From: Streptomyces yangpuensis
GTDB taxonomy: Bacteria; Actinomycetota; Actinomycetes; Streptomycetales; Streptomycetaceae
Reading direction: 5' to 3'
DNA: 64,000 nucleotides
NCBI RefSeq assembly: GCF_001005295.1
Contig: NZ_LBMK01000004.1
Span: forward strand, 373,419 to 437,418
This document shows, piece by piece, positions 6,189 through 15,154 of this stretch. The position numbers and the translations under genes were made by a program. Numbering within the stretch: the stretch's first letter is position 1; every line of letters begins with the position of its first letter. The notes under the pieces are model-generated. The model worked only from the letters and a program-made list of their open reading frames with translations, searched no databases and had not been told where the DNA came from.

Positions 6189-9053
6189 ATGCCCGCCAAC
6201 GAAACCGCTCCTCCCGCCAAGAAGAAGGGACGACGCGCCCGTCTGATCGTGCTCGTACTGGTCCTGGGACTCGTCGCGGGCCTCGGCTACGGGGCGTACT
6301 GGAGCGTGGACGGCGTGCGCGCCTCCTTCCCCCAGACGACCGGCTCCCTCGACGTGCCCGGCCTGAAGGGGACGGTCGAGGTCAAGCGCGACGCCAACGG
6401 CATTCCCCAGCTCTACGCGGACAACGACGACGACCTCTTCCGCGCCCAGGGCTTCGTGCACGCGCAGGACCGCTTCTGGGAGATGGACGTACGCCGCCAC
6501 ATGACCTCGGGGCGGCTCTCGGAGATGTTCGGGGCCGGCCAGGTCGAGACCGACGCCTTCCTGCGCACGCTGGGCTGGCGCCAGGTCGCGCAGGAGGAGT
6601 ACGACACCAGGCTCTCCGCCGAGACCAAGAAGAATCTGCAGGCCTACGCCGACGGGGTCAACGCGTACCTGAAGGGGAAGTCCGGCAAGGACCTCTCCGT
6701 CGAGCACGCCGCCCTCAAGATCAGCGGCAGCTACGCCCCCGAGCAGTGGTCGCCGGTGGACTCCGTGGCCTGGCTCAAGGCGATGGCCTGGGACCTGCGC
6801 GGCAACATGCAGGACGAGATCGACCGCGCGCTGATGTCGAGCAAGCTCTCGCAGGCGCAGATCGCCGACCTCTACCCGCCCTACCCCTTCGACCGGAACA
6901 AGCCGGTCGTCGAGGGCGGCAAGGTCGACGGCGGCAAGTACACCCCCCAGGGCCAGACCGGGAACACCGGCTCGGCGTCGGGCAGCGGCTCCGGCTCCGC
7001 CGGCGGAGCCGGAGCCGTCGCCAGCCAGGCCTCCACCGCCCCGGGCGCCGGTGGCGCCACCGGCCTCGCCGGCAACGCCACCGCCCAGGGCGCGACCGTG
7101 GGCCTGCGGACGCAGCTGAGCGCCCTCGCCGACACCCTGGAGAAGGTCCCGGCCATCCTCGGCCCCAACGGCAGCGGCATCGGCTCGAACTCCTGGGTCA
7201 TCTCCGGCAAGTACACGACGACCGGCAAGCCGCTCCTCGCCAACGACCCGCACCTGTCGCCGCAACTTCCCTCGGTCTGGTACCAGATGGGCCTGCACTG
7301 CCGCGCCGTCTCGGCCCAGTGCAAGTACGACGTGGCCGGCTTCACCTTCTCCGGCATGCCCGGCGTGGTCATCGGCCACAACGCCGACATCGCCTGGGGC
7401 ATGACCAACCTCGGTGCCGACGTCACCGACCTCTACCTGGAGCAGATCAAGCCCGAGGGCTACGTCTACGACAACCGGGTGCTCCCCTTCACCATGCGCG
7501 AAGAGGTCATCAAGGTCGCGGGCGGCGCCAGCAAGAAGATCACGGTCCGCACCACCAACAACGGCCCGCTCGTCTCCGACCGCAGCACGGAGCTCGGCAC
7601 CGTCGGCACCCGCGCCCCCGTCGACAGCTCCGCCCCGGACCGCGGCGACGGCTACGCCATCGCCCTGCGCTGGACGGCGCTGGACCCGGGCAAGAGCATG
7701 GACGCGGTCTTCAAGCTCAACCAGGCCAAGACCTTCGACGACTTCCGCAAGGCGGCCGCCGACTTCGAGGTGCCCTCGCAGAACCTGATCTACGCCGACA
7801 GCAAGGGCGCCAACGGCAACATCGGCTACCAGACCCCGGGCCGCATCCCGGTCCGCGGCCAGGGCGACGGCCGGATGCCCGCCCCGGGCTGGGACTCCAA
7901 GTACGCCTGGAAGGGCGGCCGCGACAGCGCCGCCGGCTACATCCCGCAGAACGAGCTGCCCTGGGACCAGAACCCCTCGCGCGGCTACATCGTCACCGCC
8001 AACCAGGCCGTCGCCGAGGGCGGGACCGGCGCGGGCAAGTACCCGCACCTGCTGACCACCGACTGGGGCTACGGCGCCCGCAGCCAGCGGATCAACGACC
8101 TCATCGAGGCGAAGATCAAGGACGGCGGCAAGATCTCGACCGACGACATGCGCGCCATGCAGATGGACAACAGCAGCGAGATCGCCGCGCTGCTGACCCC
8201 GATGCTGTCGAAGATCCAGATCTCGGACCCGGGCGTGCGCGCCGCGCAGAAGCTGCTCGACGGCTGGAACTACACCCAGGAGTCCGACTCCGCGGCCGCG
8301 GCCTACTTCAACGCGGTCTGGCGCAACATCCTCAAGCTGTCCTTCGGCGACAAGATGCCCAAGGAGCTGCGGATCGAGGGCAGCTGCATGAACGTCCTCG
8401 GCAACGGCACCGGCCCCGCCGACGACCTGTCCAAGACCGTCCGCGAATGCGGCACCCGCGACGCGGACTCCGCGCAGCCCGACGGCGGCGACCGCTGGTT
8501 CGAGGTGGTCCGCCGCCTGGTCAAGGACGAGAAGTCGCCGTGGTGGAGCGCGCCCGCCAAGGGTCTGAACAAGCCGGCCACCACCACCCGTGACGAGCTG
8601 TTCGCCCGGGCCATGGCGGACGCCCGCTGGGAGCTGACCGCCAAGCTCGGCAAGGACCAGTCCACCTGGAGCTGGGGCCGCCTGCACCAGCTGAACCTGA
8701 AGAACCAGACGATCGGCACCGAGGGCCCCGGCTTCATGCAGTGGCTCCTCAACCGCGGCCCGTGGAACGTGGGCGGCGGCGAGGCGACCGTCAACGCCAC
8801 CGGCTGGAACGCCTCTAGCGGCTACGGGGTCACCTGGGTGCCGTCCATGCGGATGGTCGTCAACCTCAACGACCTCGACAAGTCCCGCTGGATCAACCTG
8901 ACGGGCGCCTCGGGCCACGCGTACAACGCCCACTACACGGACCAGACGCAGATGTGGGCCAAGGGCGAGCTGCTGGAGTGGCCCTTCGGCAAGGACGCCG
9001 TCGAGAAGGCCACGGTCGACACCCTGACCCTCAAGCCGGCCGGCGGCTCATGA
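6189..9053 (+). CDS. Penicillin acylase family Ntn-hydrolase (beta-lactam or acyl-homoserine-lactone acylase)
   Basis: The 954-residue exported enzyme would hydrolyse amide-linked acyl groups. A short basic N-terminus is followed by a signal-anchor helix (LIVLVLVLGLVAGLGYGAYW, about 20-39). The alpha-chain runs to about residue 245, then a Gly/Ser/Ala-rich spacer (about 255-295). The processed nucleophile is Ser333 in GIGSNSWVISG, followed by LLANDPHL, the classic beta-chain start. Ntn processing would free Ser333 as catalytic N-terminus. ATG 6189 was chosen over an earlier in-frame start at 5967 because AAGGA precedes it and the signal follows directly. Substrate cannot be told; Streptomyces relatives include AhlM-type quorum-signal acylases. 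Its end overlaps the convergent cyclo-ligase gene by 6 bases. Confidence 0.9.
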   Translation: MPANETAPPAKKKGRRARLIVLVLVLGLVAGLGYGAYWSVDGVRASFPQTTGSLDVPGLKGTVEVKRDANGIPQLYADNDDDLFRAQGFVHAQDRFWEMDVRRHMTSGRLSEMFGAGQVETDAFLRTLGWRQVAQEEYDTRLSAETKKNLQAYADGVNAYLKGKSGKDLSVEHAALKISGSYAPEQWSPVDSVAWLKAMAWDLRGNMQDEIDRALMSSKLSQAQIADLYPPYPFDRNKPVVEGGKVDGGKYTPQGQTGNTGSASGSGSGSAGGAGAVASQASTAPGAGGATGLAGNATAQGATVGLRTQLSALADTLEKVPAILGPNGSGIGSNSWVISGKYTTTGKPLLANDPHLSPQLPSVWYQMGLHCRAVSAQCKYDVAGFTFSGMPGVVIGHNADIAWGMTNLGADVTDLYLEQIKPEGYVYDNRVLPFTMREEVIKVAGGASKKITVRTTNNGPLVSDRSTELGTVGTRAPVDSSAPDRGDGYAIALRWTALDPGKSMDAVFKLNQAKTFDDFRKAAADFEVPSQNLIYADSKGANGNIGYQTPGRIPVRGQGDGRMPAPGWDSKYAWKGGRDSAAGYIPQNELPWDQNPSRGYIVTANQAVAEGGTGAGKYPHLLTTDWGYGARSQRINDLIEAKIKDGGKISTDDMRAMQMDNSSEIAALLTPMLSKIQISDPGVRAAQKLLDGWNYTQESDSAAAAYFNAVWRNILKLSFGDKMPKELRIEGSCMNVLGNGTGPADDLSKTVRECGTRDADSAQPDGGDRWFEVVRRLVKDEKSPWWSAPAKGLNKPATTTRDELFARAMADARWELTAKLGKDQSTWSWGRLHQLNLKNQTIGTEGPGFMQWLLNRGPWNVGGGEATVNATGWNASSGYGVTWVPSMRMVVNLNDLDKSRWINLTGASGHAYNAHYTDQTQMWAKGELLEWPFGKDAVEKATVDTLTLKPAGGS

Positions 9054-9671
9054 GCTGAAGCGGCGCACCCCTGACGGGGTGGCCACCGCCTGAACGGGGT
9101 GGTCGTGCGGTTCCTCCGGGACCCGCGCGACCACCTCTTCGTCGTAGAGGAGCACGACCAGCGCCGGATGCGCCCCGGCCCGCTCCAGCCGCTGCAGCAC
9201 CCGGTCGTAACTGCCCCCGCCGCGGCCGAGCCGCATACCGCGCCCGTCCACCGCGAGCCCGGGCAGCAGCACCGCGTCGGCCTCCGTCACCGCCTCCGGT
9301 CCGAGCGCCGGGCCGGACGGCTCCAGCAGCCGCATCTTCCCCGGGTGGGCGGCCTCGGCGAGGCTGCCGGGCCCCTCGTACGCCGCCCAGTCGAGGTCGT
9401 TGTCCGGCAGCAGGAGCGGGAGCAGCACCCGCTTGCCGGCCGCGCGCAGGGCGTCGAGGAGTGCGCGGGTACCCGGCTCGCCGCCGACCGAGACGTACGC
9501 CGCCACCGTGCGCGCACCGGCCAGTTCGGGAAGGTCGAGGGCGGTCACGGCGAGCGCCGCGGCCGCCGCGGCGCGGGCGTCGGGGGACAGGGCGCGACGG
9601 GCCGCGAGGAGTTCCCGGCGCAGCTCGGACTTGGCGGACGCGGTCGGCGGGTTCTCTGCCACGAGAATCAA
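9048..9671 (-). CDS. fthC: 5-formyltetrahydrofolate cyclo-ligase
   Basis: ATP-dependent conversion of 5-formyl-THF to 5,10-methenyl-THF, rescuing the inhibitory folate store. The 207-residue protein shows the N-terminal basic helix KSELRRELLAARRALSP, the PLLLPDNDLDW strand, and the diagnostic GMRLGRGGGSYDR nucleotide/phosphate loop near residue 146. The start is a TTG at 9671 just after AAGGAA, or a GTG at 9662 with a longer spacing. Divergent from galU across an 82-bp gap, an arrangement also seen in mycobacteria. Confidence 0.9.
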   Translation of the reverse strand: MILVAENPPTASAKSELRRELLAARRALSPDARAAAAAALAVTALDLPELAGARTVAAYVSVGGEPGTRALLDALRAAGKRVLLPLLLPDNDLDWAAYEGPGSLAEAAHPGKMRLLEPSGPALGPEAVTEADAVLLPGLAVDGRGMRLGRGGGSYDRVLQRLERAGAHPALVVLLYDEEVVARVPEEPHDHPVQAVATPSGVRRFSS

Positions 9672-9753
9672 ATTTCCTTCGAATCAGGGCATATATGGAC
9701 CTACCAACCGCGATCTCGTCGGGTGATCGGCAGGACCCACTATCGTTCTGGCC

Positions 9754-10656
9754 ATGACTATGTTGCACCCCGTGATCAAGAAGGCCGTCATTCCGGCCGC
9801 TGGCCTCGGCACCCGCTTCCTTCCGGCGACCAAGGCGACCCCGAAGGAAATGCTCCCGGTTGTGGACAAGCCGGCCATCCAGTACGTGGTAGAGGAGGCC
9901 GTCGCGGCCGGACTCGACGACGTCCTCATGATCACTGGGCGTAACAAGCGTGCCCTGGAAGACCACTTCGACCGCAACTACGAGCTGGAGTCCGCTCTCA
10001 TCGCCAAGGGCGACGACGACCGGCTGAAGAAGGTCCAGGAGTCCAGCGACCTCGCGACCATGCACTACGTCCGCCAGGGCGACCCGCGGGGCCTGGGCCA
10101 CGCCGTGCTGTGCGCCGAGCCGCACGTCGGCCGCGAGCCCTTCGCGGTGCTCCTCGGCGACGACCTCATCGACCCGCGCGACCCGCTGCTGCGTCAGATG
10201 GCCGATATCCACGCCCGTACCGGCGGCACCGTCATCGCCCTCATGGAGGTCGACCCGGCCAGCGTCCACCTCTACGGCTGCGCCGCCGTGGAGGCCACCG
10301 ACGAGCCGGACGTCGTCCGCATCACCGGCCTCGTCGAGAAGCCGGAGCCCCAGGACGCCCCCAGCAACTACGCGGTCATCGGACGCTACGTCCTCAACCC
10401 CGCGATCTTCGACATACTGCGGGAGACCGAGCCGGGCCGCGGTGGGGAGATCCAGCTCACCGACGCCCTGCAGAAGCTGGCCGCCGACGAGACCGTGGGC
10501 GGTCCGGTGCACGGCGTGGTCTTCCGGGGCCGTCGTTACGACACCGGGGACCGCGGCGACTACCTGCGGGCCATCGTCCGCCTCGCGTGTGAGCGCGAGG
10601 ACCTGGGCCCCGAGTTCCGCACCTGGCTTCACCGTTACGTCACGGAGGAGATGTAG
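9754..10656 (+). CDS. galU: UTP-glucose-1-phosphate uridylyltransferase
   Basis: Makes UDP-glucose from UTP and glucose-1-phosphate for cell-envelope glycans, trehalose and galactose metabolism. The 300-residue protein has the nucleotidyltransferase signature AAGLGTRFLPATKATPKEM at residues 15-33, the uridine-binding VLLGDDLID near residue 131, and VEKPEP near residue 197. The ATG at 9754 fits the family start. Downstream moeA follows after only 4 bases, so galU and moeA are almost certainly one transcript. Confidence 0.95.
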   Translation: MTMLHPVIKKAVIPAAGLGTRFLPATKATPKEMLPVVDKPAIQYVVEEAVAAGLDDVLMITGRNKRALEDHFDRNYELESALIAKGDDDRLKKVQESSDLATMHYVRQGDPRGLGHAVLCAEPHVGREPFAVLLGDDLIDPRDPLLRQMADIHARTGGTVIALMEVDPASVHLYGCAAVEATDEPDVVRITGLVEKPEPQDAPSNYAVIGRYVLNPAIFDILRETEPGRGGEIQLTDALQKLAADETVGGPVHGVVFRGRRYDTGDRGDYLRAIVRLACEREDLGPEFRTWLHRYVTEEM

Positions 10657-10660
10657 GACC

Positions 10661-12037
10661 TTGAGCAGTTCCGCACCGCAGCATCCACGACCGGCGGGCG
10701 GCCACCGTCTGTGGTCCGTGGACGAGCACCTCGCGGACGTCCTCGGTGCCGTCCGGCCGCTGGAGCCGATCGAGCTCCAGCTGCTGGACGCCCAGGGCTG
10801 TGTCCTCGTCGAGGACGTCACCGTGCCCGTCGCCCTCCCGCCCTTCGACAACAGCTCCATGGACGGCTACGCCGTCCGCACGGCCGACGTCCAGGGTGCG
10901 AGCGAGGAGTTCCCCGCGGTGCTGACGGTCGTCGGGGACGTCGCGGCGGGCAGCGGTGAGCTGCCCACGGTGGGCCCGGGCGAGGCCGCCCGGATCATGA
11001 CCGGGGCCCCGCTGCCGCCCGGTGCGGAAGCCGTCGTACCGGTGGAGTGGACCGACGGCGGAACCGGGGGCGGCGCCGCCGCCGGGATGACCCCGGCCAG
11101 CGCCGCCCCGGAGCAGTCGGGCGGCGAGGTACGGGTGCACCGCGCGGCCGAGGCGCGGGCGCACGTCCGCGCCCGCGGCAGCGACGTCCAGGCGGGCGAC
11201 CTCGCCCTCGCGGCCGGCACGGTCCTCGGACCGCCGCAGATCGCCCTGCTGGCCGCCATCGGGCGCGGCACCGTCCGGGTGCGCCCGCGCCCGCGCGTGG
11301 TGGTCCTGTCCACCGGCAGCGAGCTGGTCCAGCCGGGCGAGCCGCTCACCGCCGGCACGATCTACGACTCCAACAGCTTCGCGCTGGCCGCGGCCGCCCG
11401 GGACGCCGGCGCCATCGCCTACCGGGTCGGGGCCGTCGCGGACGACGCCGACACGCTGCGCTCCACCATCGAGGACCAGCTGATCCGGGCCGACCTGCTG
11501 GTGACCACGGGCGGAGTCAGCGTCGGCGCCTACGACGTGGTCAAGGAGGCGCTCTCCTCGATCGGATCGGCCGGCCCGGGCGATGGCGACGGCGACGCGG
11601 ACGTGGAGGTGGACGCGACCCGGATCGACTTCCGCAAGCTCGCCATGCAGCCCGGCAAGCCGCAGGGCTTCGGCACCATCGGCCCCGACCACACCCCGCT
11701 GCTGGCGCTGCCCGGCAACCCGGTCTCCTCGTACGTCTCCTTCGAGCTGTTCGTGCGCCCCGCGATCCGCGCCCTCATGGGGCTGCCGGAGTCCGAGGTC
11801 CGGCGGCCGAGCGTGCGGGCCGTGCTGAAGGCCGACAAGGCCCTCGGCTCCCCGGCCGGCCGCCGTCAGTTCCTGCGCGGCGCCTACGACGCCGAGAGCG
11901 GCACGGTCAGTCCGGTCGGCGGATCGGGCTCCCACCTGATCGCCGCACTGGCGCACGCCGACTCGCTGATGGTCGTCCCCGAGGACGTCACCTCGGTGGA
12001 GCCCGGCACCGAGCTGGAAGTGGTCCTGCTCGGCTGA
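10661..12037 (+). CDS. moeA: MoeA/gephyrin-like protein, candidate Glp division factor
   Basis: Molybdopterin molybdenumtransferase fold: NSSMDGYAV near residue 65, STGSELVQPGEPL, DLLVTTGGVSVGAYD (MPT-binding) and LLALPGNPVSSYVSF near residue 350. Two Gly/Ala-rich insertions (about 128-145 and 305-315) lengthen it to 458 aa. In Corynebacterium a gephyrin-like protein (Glp) beside galU, with a membrane receptor (GlpR) encoded nearby, works in cell division rather than only in cofactor synthesis. The same neighbourhood with sepX downstream makes that role plausible here. The start is a TTG at 10661 four bases after galU, with GGAGG upstream; a GTG at 10718 is the alternative. A strong terminator-like hairpin follows at 12056-12084. 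Confidence 0.88.
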   Translation: MSSSAPQHPRPAGGHRLWSVDEHLADVLGAVRPLEPIELQLLDAQGCVLVEDVTVPVALPPFDNSSMDGYAVRTADVQGASEEFPAVLTVVGDVAAGSGELPTVGPGEAARIMTGAPLPPGAEAVVPVEWTDGGTGGGAAAGMTPASAAPEQSGGEVRVHRAAEARAHVRARGSDVQAGDLALAAGTVLGPPQIALLAAIGRGTVRVRPRPRVVVLSTGSELVQPGEPLTAGTIYDSNSFALAAAARDAGAIAYRVGAVADDADTLRSTIEDQLIRADLLVTTGGVSVGAYDVVKEALSSIGSAGPGDGDGDADVEVDATRIDFRKLAMQPGKPQGFGTIGPDHTPLLALPGNPVSSYVSFELFVRPAIRALMGLPESEVRRPSVRAVLKADKALGSPAGRRQFLRGAYDAESGTVSPVGGSGSHLIAALAHADSLMVVPEDVTSVEPGTELEVVLLG

Positions 12038-12055
12038 GCCGCGCCGTCCGTTTCC

Positions 12056-12084
12056 GCGCGCCGGGGCCCGTTCCCCCGGCGCGC
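12056..12084 (+). terminator. Hairpin after moeA
   Basis: GCGCGCCGGGG (12056-12066) pairs perfectly with CCCCGGCGCGC (12074-12084) across a 7-base loop. It suggests galU-moeA and moaC-mog-rimJ can be separate transcripts. No T-run follows, as is usual in Streptomyces. Confidence 0.65.
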
Positions 12085-12160
12085 CCCTCCGGCGGCCTGT
12101 GCGGGTAGCGTGTGTCGCACCACACAGGCCCCCGGGGGCCCAGAGCGGAGCGGCACAGCA

Positions 12161-12640
12161 ATGAGTACCGAGAGCAGGCTCACCCACATCGACGAGGCCG
12201 GTGCGGCCCGGATGGTCGACGTCTCCGCGAAGGACGTCACCACCCGGACGGCGCGCGCCAGTGGACGTGTACTCGTCTCCCCCCGGGTGATCGAGCTGCT
12301 GCGCGGCGAGGGAGTGCCCAAGGGCGACGCCCTCGCCACCGCGCGCATCGCCGGGATCATGGGGGCGAAGAAGACCCCCGACCTGATCCCGCTGTGCCAC
12401 CCGCTGGCCGTCTCGGGCGTGAAGGTCGACCTGTCGGTCGCCGACGACGCCGTGGAGATCCTCGCCACCGTGAAGACGACCGACCGCACGGGCGTCGAGA
12501 TGGAGGCGCTGACGGCCGTCGCGGTCGCCGGCCTCACCGTGATCGACATGGTGAAGGCGGTCGACAAGGGCGCCGTCATCACCGACGTCCGGGTGGAGGA
12601 GAAGACCGGCGGCAAGTCCGGCGACTGGGCGCGCTCGTGA
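12161..12640 (+). CDS. moaC: Cyclic pyranopterin monophosphate synthase
   Basis: Second step of molybdenum-cofactor synthesis, turning the MoaA product into cPMP. The 159-residue protein carries LTHIDEAGAARMVDVS at the start, IPLCHPL with the active-site His near residue 77, and GVEMEALTAV and DMVKAVDKG near residues 112 and 128. Its TGA overlaps the mog start (GTGA), so the two are translationally coupled. The 123-bp gap before it holds the moeA hairpin and a second dyad (GCCTGTG...CACAGGC) that may be promoter-associated. Confidence 0.95.
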   Translation: MSTESRLTHIDEAGAARMVDVSAKDVTTRTARASGRVLVSPRVIELLRGEGVPKGDALATARIAGIMGAKKTPDLIPLCHPLAVSGVKVDLSVADDAVEILATVKTTDRTGVEMEALTAVAVAGLTVIDMVKAVDKGAVITDVRVEEKTGGKSGDWARS

Positions 12641-13260
12641 ACGCCCCGCGCGGCGGGGAGGTGCACAGCCACCACGCGGCGGCGGTGACCCCGGCGCCGG
12701 AGGTCGGCGCGGCCCCGGCGCCCGGCGCGGCCCCCGGTGTGGCCCCGGCCGGATCCCTCGGCAGGGCGCTCGTCGTCACGGCCTCCAACCGGGCCTCGCA
12801 GGGCGTGTACGCGGACAAGGGCGGCCCGCTGCTGGCCGAGGCGCTGGAGAAGCTCGGCTTCACGGTGGACGGCCCCCGGGTCGTCCCGGACGGCGACCCC
12901 GTCGAGCAGGCGCTGCGCGAGGGAGTGGCCGCCGCCTACGACGTCATCCTGACCACCGGCGGTACGGGCATCTCGCCGACCGACCGCACTCCGGACGCCA
13001 CCGCGCGGGTGCTGGACTACGAGATCCCGGGCATCCCGCAGGCCATCCGCGCCGAGGGCCTGGCCAAGGTGCCGACCGCGGCCCTGTCCCGGGGCCTGGC
13101 GGGTGTCGCCGGGCGCACACTGATCGTCAACCTGCCCGGTTCCACGGGAGGGGTGCGCGACGGCCTCGCGGTCCTCTCCCGCGTCCTGCCGCACGCGGTG
13201 GACCAGATCCGGGGCGGCGACCATCCCAGACCGGCGGGACCCTCCGGGAGCGCGAGCTGA
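12637..13260 (+). CDS. mog: Molybdopterin adenylyltransferase (Mog/MoaB family)
   Basis: Adenylates molybdopterin before Mo insertion. After a 40-residue Ala/Pro-rich extension absent from most Mog proteins, the fold begins at ALVVTASNRASQG. It continues with DVILTTGGTGISPTDRTPDA, the MPT-binding motif near residue 105, and ends with VNLPGSTGGVRDGL near residue 165. The GTG at 12637 overlaps the moaC stop. With moaC and moeA it supplies late cofactor steps; no moaA or moaE is visible in this window. Length 207 aa. Confidence 0.92.
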   Translation: MNAPRGGEVHSHHAAAVTPAPEVGAAPAPGAAPGVAPAGSLGRALVVTASNRASQGVYADKGGPLLAEALEKLGFTVDGPRVVPDGDPVEQALREGVAAAYDVILTTGGTGISPTDRTPDATARVLDYEIPGIPQAIRAEGLAKVPTAALSRGLAGVAGRTLIVNLPGSTGGVRDGLAVLSRVLPHAVDQIRGGDHPRPAGPSGSAS

Positions 13261-13277
13261 ACGGCCCCACCTGGCCG

Positions 13278-13886
13278 GTGGTCCTGACCGACGGCGATGT
13301 CACGCTCCGGCCGATAAAACTGCGCGACCAGAAGGACTGGCGCGAGGTCAACCGGCGCAACCGCGACTGGCTGCGGCCGTGGGAGGCCACCATCCCGCCG
13401 CCCTCGCCGTGGGGGCCGGTGATCCAGCGCCCCACGTACCGCCAGATGGTCCGTCACCTGCGGGCGGAGGCGAATGCGGGCCGGATGCTGCCCTTCGTCA
13501 TCGAGTACCAGGGCCGGCTGGTGGGCCAGCTGACGGTCGCTGGCATCACCTGGGGCTCGATGTGCGCGGGGCACGTCGGCTACTGGGTGGACCGCGACGT
13601 GGCCGGCCGCGGCGTCATGCCGACGGCCGTCGCGATGGCGGTGGACCACTGCTTCCGGAAGGTCGGGCTGCACCGGATCGAGGTGTGCATCCGGCCCGAG
13701 AACGGGCCGAGCCGGCGGGTCGTGGAGAAGCTCGGCCTGCGCGAGGAGGGACTGCGTCCGCGCTACCTCCACATCGACGGCGCATGGCGCGACCACCTCG
13801 TCTACGCGATCACGGCGGAGGAGGTGCCGGAGGGGCTGCTGCGCCGCTGGCACCGCTCGCGGCACTCGCCGTCCCCGCCGAAATAG
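13278..13886 (+). CDS. RimJ-type GNAT N-acetyltransferase
   Basis: A GNAT of the ribosomal-protein/N-terminal acetyltransferase group. DVTLRPIKLRDQKDW lies at the start, the acetyl-CoA loop region VDRDVAGRGVMPTAV near residue 112, and HRIEVCIRPENGPSRRVVEK near residue 135. Orthologues sit between moeA and the sepX/glpR gene in mycobacteria as well (rimJ, Rv0995). The GTG at 13278 has no Shine-Dalgarno. A CTG at 13257, overlapping the mog stop and preceded by GGGAG, would add seven residues and couple the genes. The target protein is unknown. Confidence 0.88.
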   Translation: MVLTDGDVTLRPIKLRDQKDWREVNRRNRDWLRPWEATIPPPSPWGPVIQRPTYRQMVRHLRAEANAGRMLPFVIEYQGRLVGQLTVAGITWGSMCAGHVGYWVDRDVAGRGVMPTAVAMAVDHCFRKVGLHRIEVCIRPENGPSRRVVEKLGLREEGLRPRYLHIDGAWRDHLVYAITAEEVPEGLLRRWHRSRHSPSPPK

Positions 13887-14041
13887 ACGAATATCTGTTC
13901 GAATTAATGGCCCGGGGTAACCGATTCGCCCATAACCTGATCCGAAGAATCACAAAAAAAGTCCGTGATATCAGCGAGATCGCGCGACACACCGGCCCAA
14001 TTGGCCGATCCCCTCGCCCGCGCCCCTCTACGGTGTGAGGT

Positions 14042-15076
14042 GTGAGCAGCAGCGGCCTCATCTACGCAGTCATTGTCGGGGCCTGGGCCGCCTACTTGGT
14101 GCCCATGTGGCTCCGGAGGCAGGACGAGCTGAACGAAGCCCGTCCGACGGAACGCTTCTCCACCGCCATTCGGCTGCTTTCCGGCCGGGCGGGAATGGAG
14201 CGCCGTTACGCCAAAGGGCTGCGTGAGCGCGGTGACGAGGAGGCGGAGCCCCAGCCCCACGCGGACCCGGACGCCGCGACGGAGACGGTCAATTCCGTCG
14301 ACGCCGACGCCCGGGCCCTCGGCGTGTCCCCGACCAGGGCGGAGCCGCGTGCCGCGGCCGCCGAGCGGGAGCAGCGCGCGGAGCGGGCCCGGCGCGAACA
14401 ACGCCTCCAGGTCCTCGCGCGCCGCCGGCGCACCACCGCACTCCTCTTCCTGGTCTTCACCGCCGGCGCCGTCGTCGCGGCCGTGGGCGGTCTGCACTAC
14501 CTGTGGGCTCCCGCCGTCCCCGCCGTCCTGCTGAGTACGTACATCGCCCACCTGCGGGTCCAGGAGCGGCGGCGCTACGAGTTCACGATGGACCGGCGGC
14601 GGGCCGAGGCGGCCGCGCGCCGGCTGCGCGAGGACCGCCCGCAGCGCCGCCACCCCGAAGAGGGCGCGCCGGCGGCCGGCGAACCGGACCCTGCTCCACC
14701 GGTCTCCCCGCAGGAGGCCGGACGGCGCGCGCTGGTCGAGCAGACCGACCACGCCGAATGGGTGGACCAGCAGCGCGAACGCGAACGCGGCCCCGCCCGC
14801 GGGGACAGCTGGGAGCCGGTCCCGGTCCCGCTGCCGACGTACGTGACGGCCCCGGTCGCCCCCCGTGCCACGGGCCCCGTGACCCCGGACGCCTGGAGCG
14901 CGACCCGCTCCAGCACGGCCGAGCCGACGGAACCCCGCCTGCGCGCCCAGCCCGCGGTCCCCGCCCCGGCCCCGGCCCCGGAGGAGGACCCCCGCCCCCG
15001 CGCCCAGGGCCGCGGCCGCACCCCGCTGTTCGACCAGTACGAGAACGAGGACCGCCCCCGCGCCGCGAACGAGTGA
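14042..15076 (+). CDS. sepX: Cell-division membrane protein SepX (GlpR-like)
   Basis: An actinobacterial membrane protein. The N-terminal helix (GLIYAVIVGAWAAYLVPMWL, residues 4-23) is followed by a 100-residue acidic cytoplasmic loop, two close helices at about 136-176 (TTALLFLVFTAGAVVAA and WAPAVPAVLLSTYIA), then a long charged, Pro-rich cytoplasmic tail. Architecture and position downstream of galU-moeA-rimJ match S. venezuelae SepX, needed for cross-walls and sporulation septa, and corynebacterial GlpR, receptor of the gephyrin-like Glp. The identification rests on memory of the family and synteny. GTG at 14042; a 155-bp A+T-richer gap upstream probably holds its own promoter. 344 aa. Confidence 0.8.
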   Translation: MSSSGLIYAVIVGAWAAYLVPMWLRRQDELNEARPTERFSTAIRLLSGRAGMERRYAKGLRERGDEEAEPQPHADPDAATETVNSVDADARALGVSPTRAEPRAAAAEREQRAERARREQRLQVLARRRRTTALLFLVFTAGAVVAAVGGLHYLWAPAVPAVLLSTYIAHLRVQERRRYEFTMDRRRAEAAARRLREDRPQRRHPEEGAPAAGEPDPAPPVSPQEAGRRALVEQTDHAEWVDQQRERERGPARGDSWEPVPVPLPTYVTAPVAPRATGPVTPDAWSATRSSTAEPTEPRLRAQPAVPAPAPAPEEDPRPRAQGRGRTPLFDQYENEDRPRAANE

Positions 15077-15111
15077 TCGGTGACCTGCGCAGACCGTCGC
15101 GGATACGCGTT

Positions 15112-15140
15112 TTGGAGCACCGGCGCAGGGGTGCTAATGT
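15112..15140 (+). promoter_or_regulatory. Promoter of the tRNA-Ala gene
   Basis: TTGGAG (15112-15117) and TAATGT (15135-15140) are separated by 17 bp, and the tRNA begins 15 bases after the -10 box. This fits a vegetative sigma (HrdB-type) promoter placed for a tRNA. Confidence 0.6.
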
Positions 15141-15154
15141 TTCACACGTCGCAA

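Noticed and set aside
6177..8933. Very long open frame antisense to the penicillin acylase gene (918 codons)
   Set aside because: Shadow of a GC-rich gene. No domain is recognisable, and the forward gene has all catalytic motifs.
12038..12160. Molybdenum-cofactor riboswitch before moaC
   Set aside because: Only simple GC dyads are visible; the multi-stem Moco motif could not be found.
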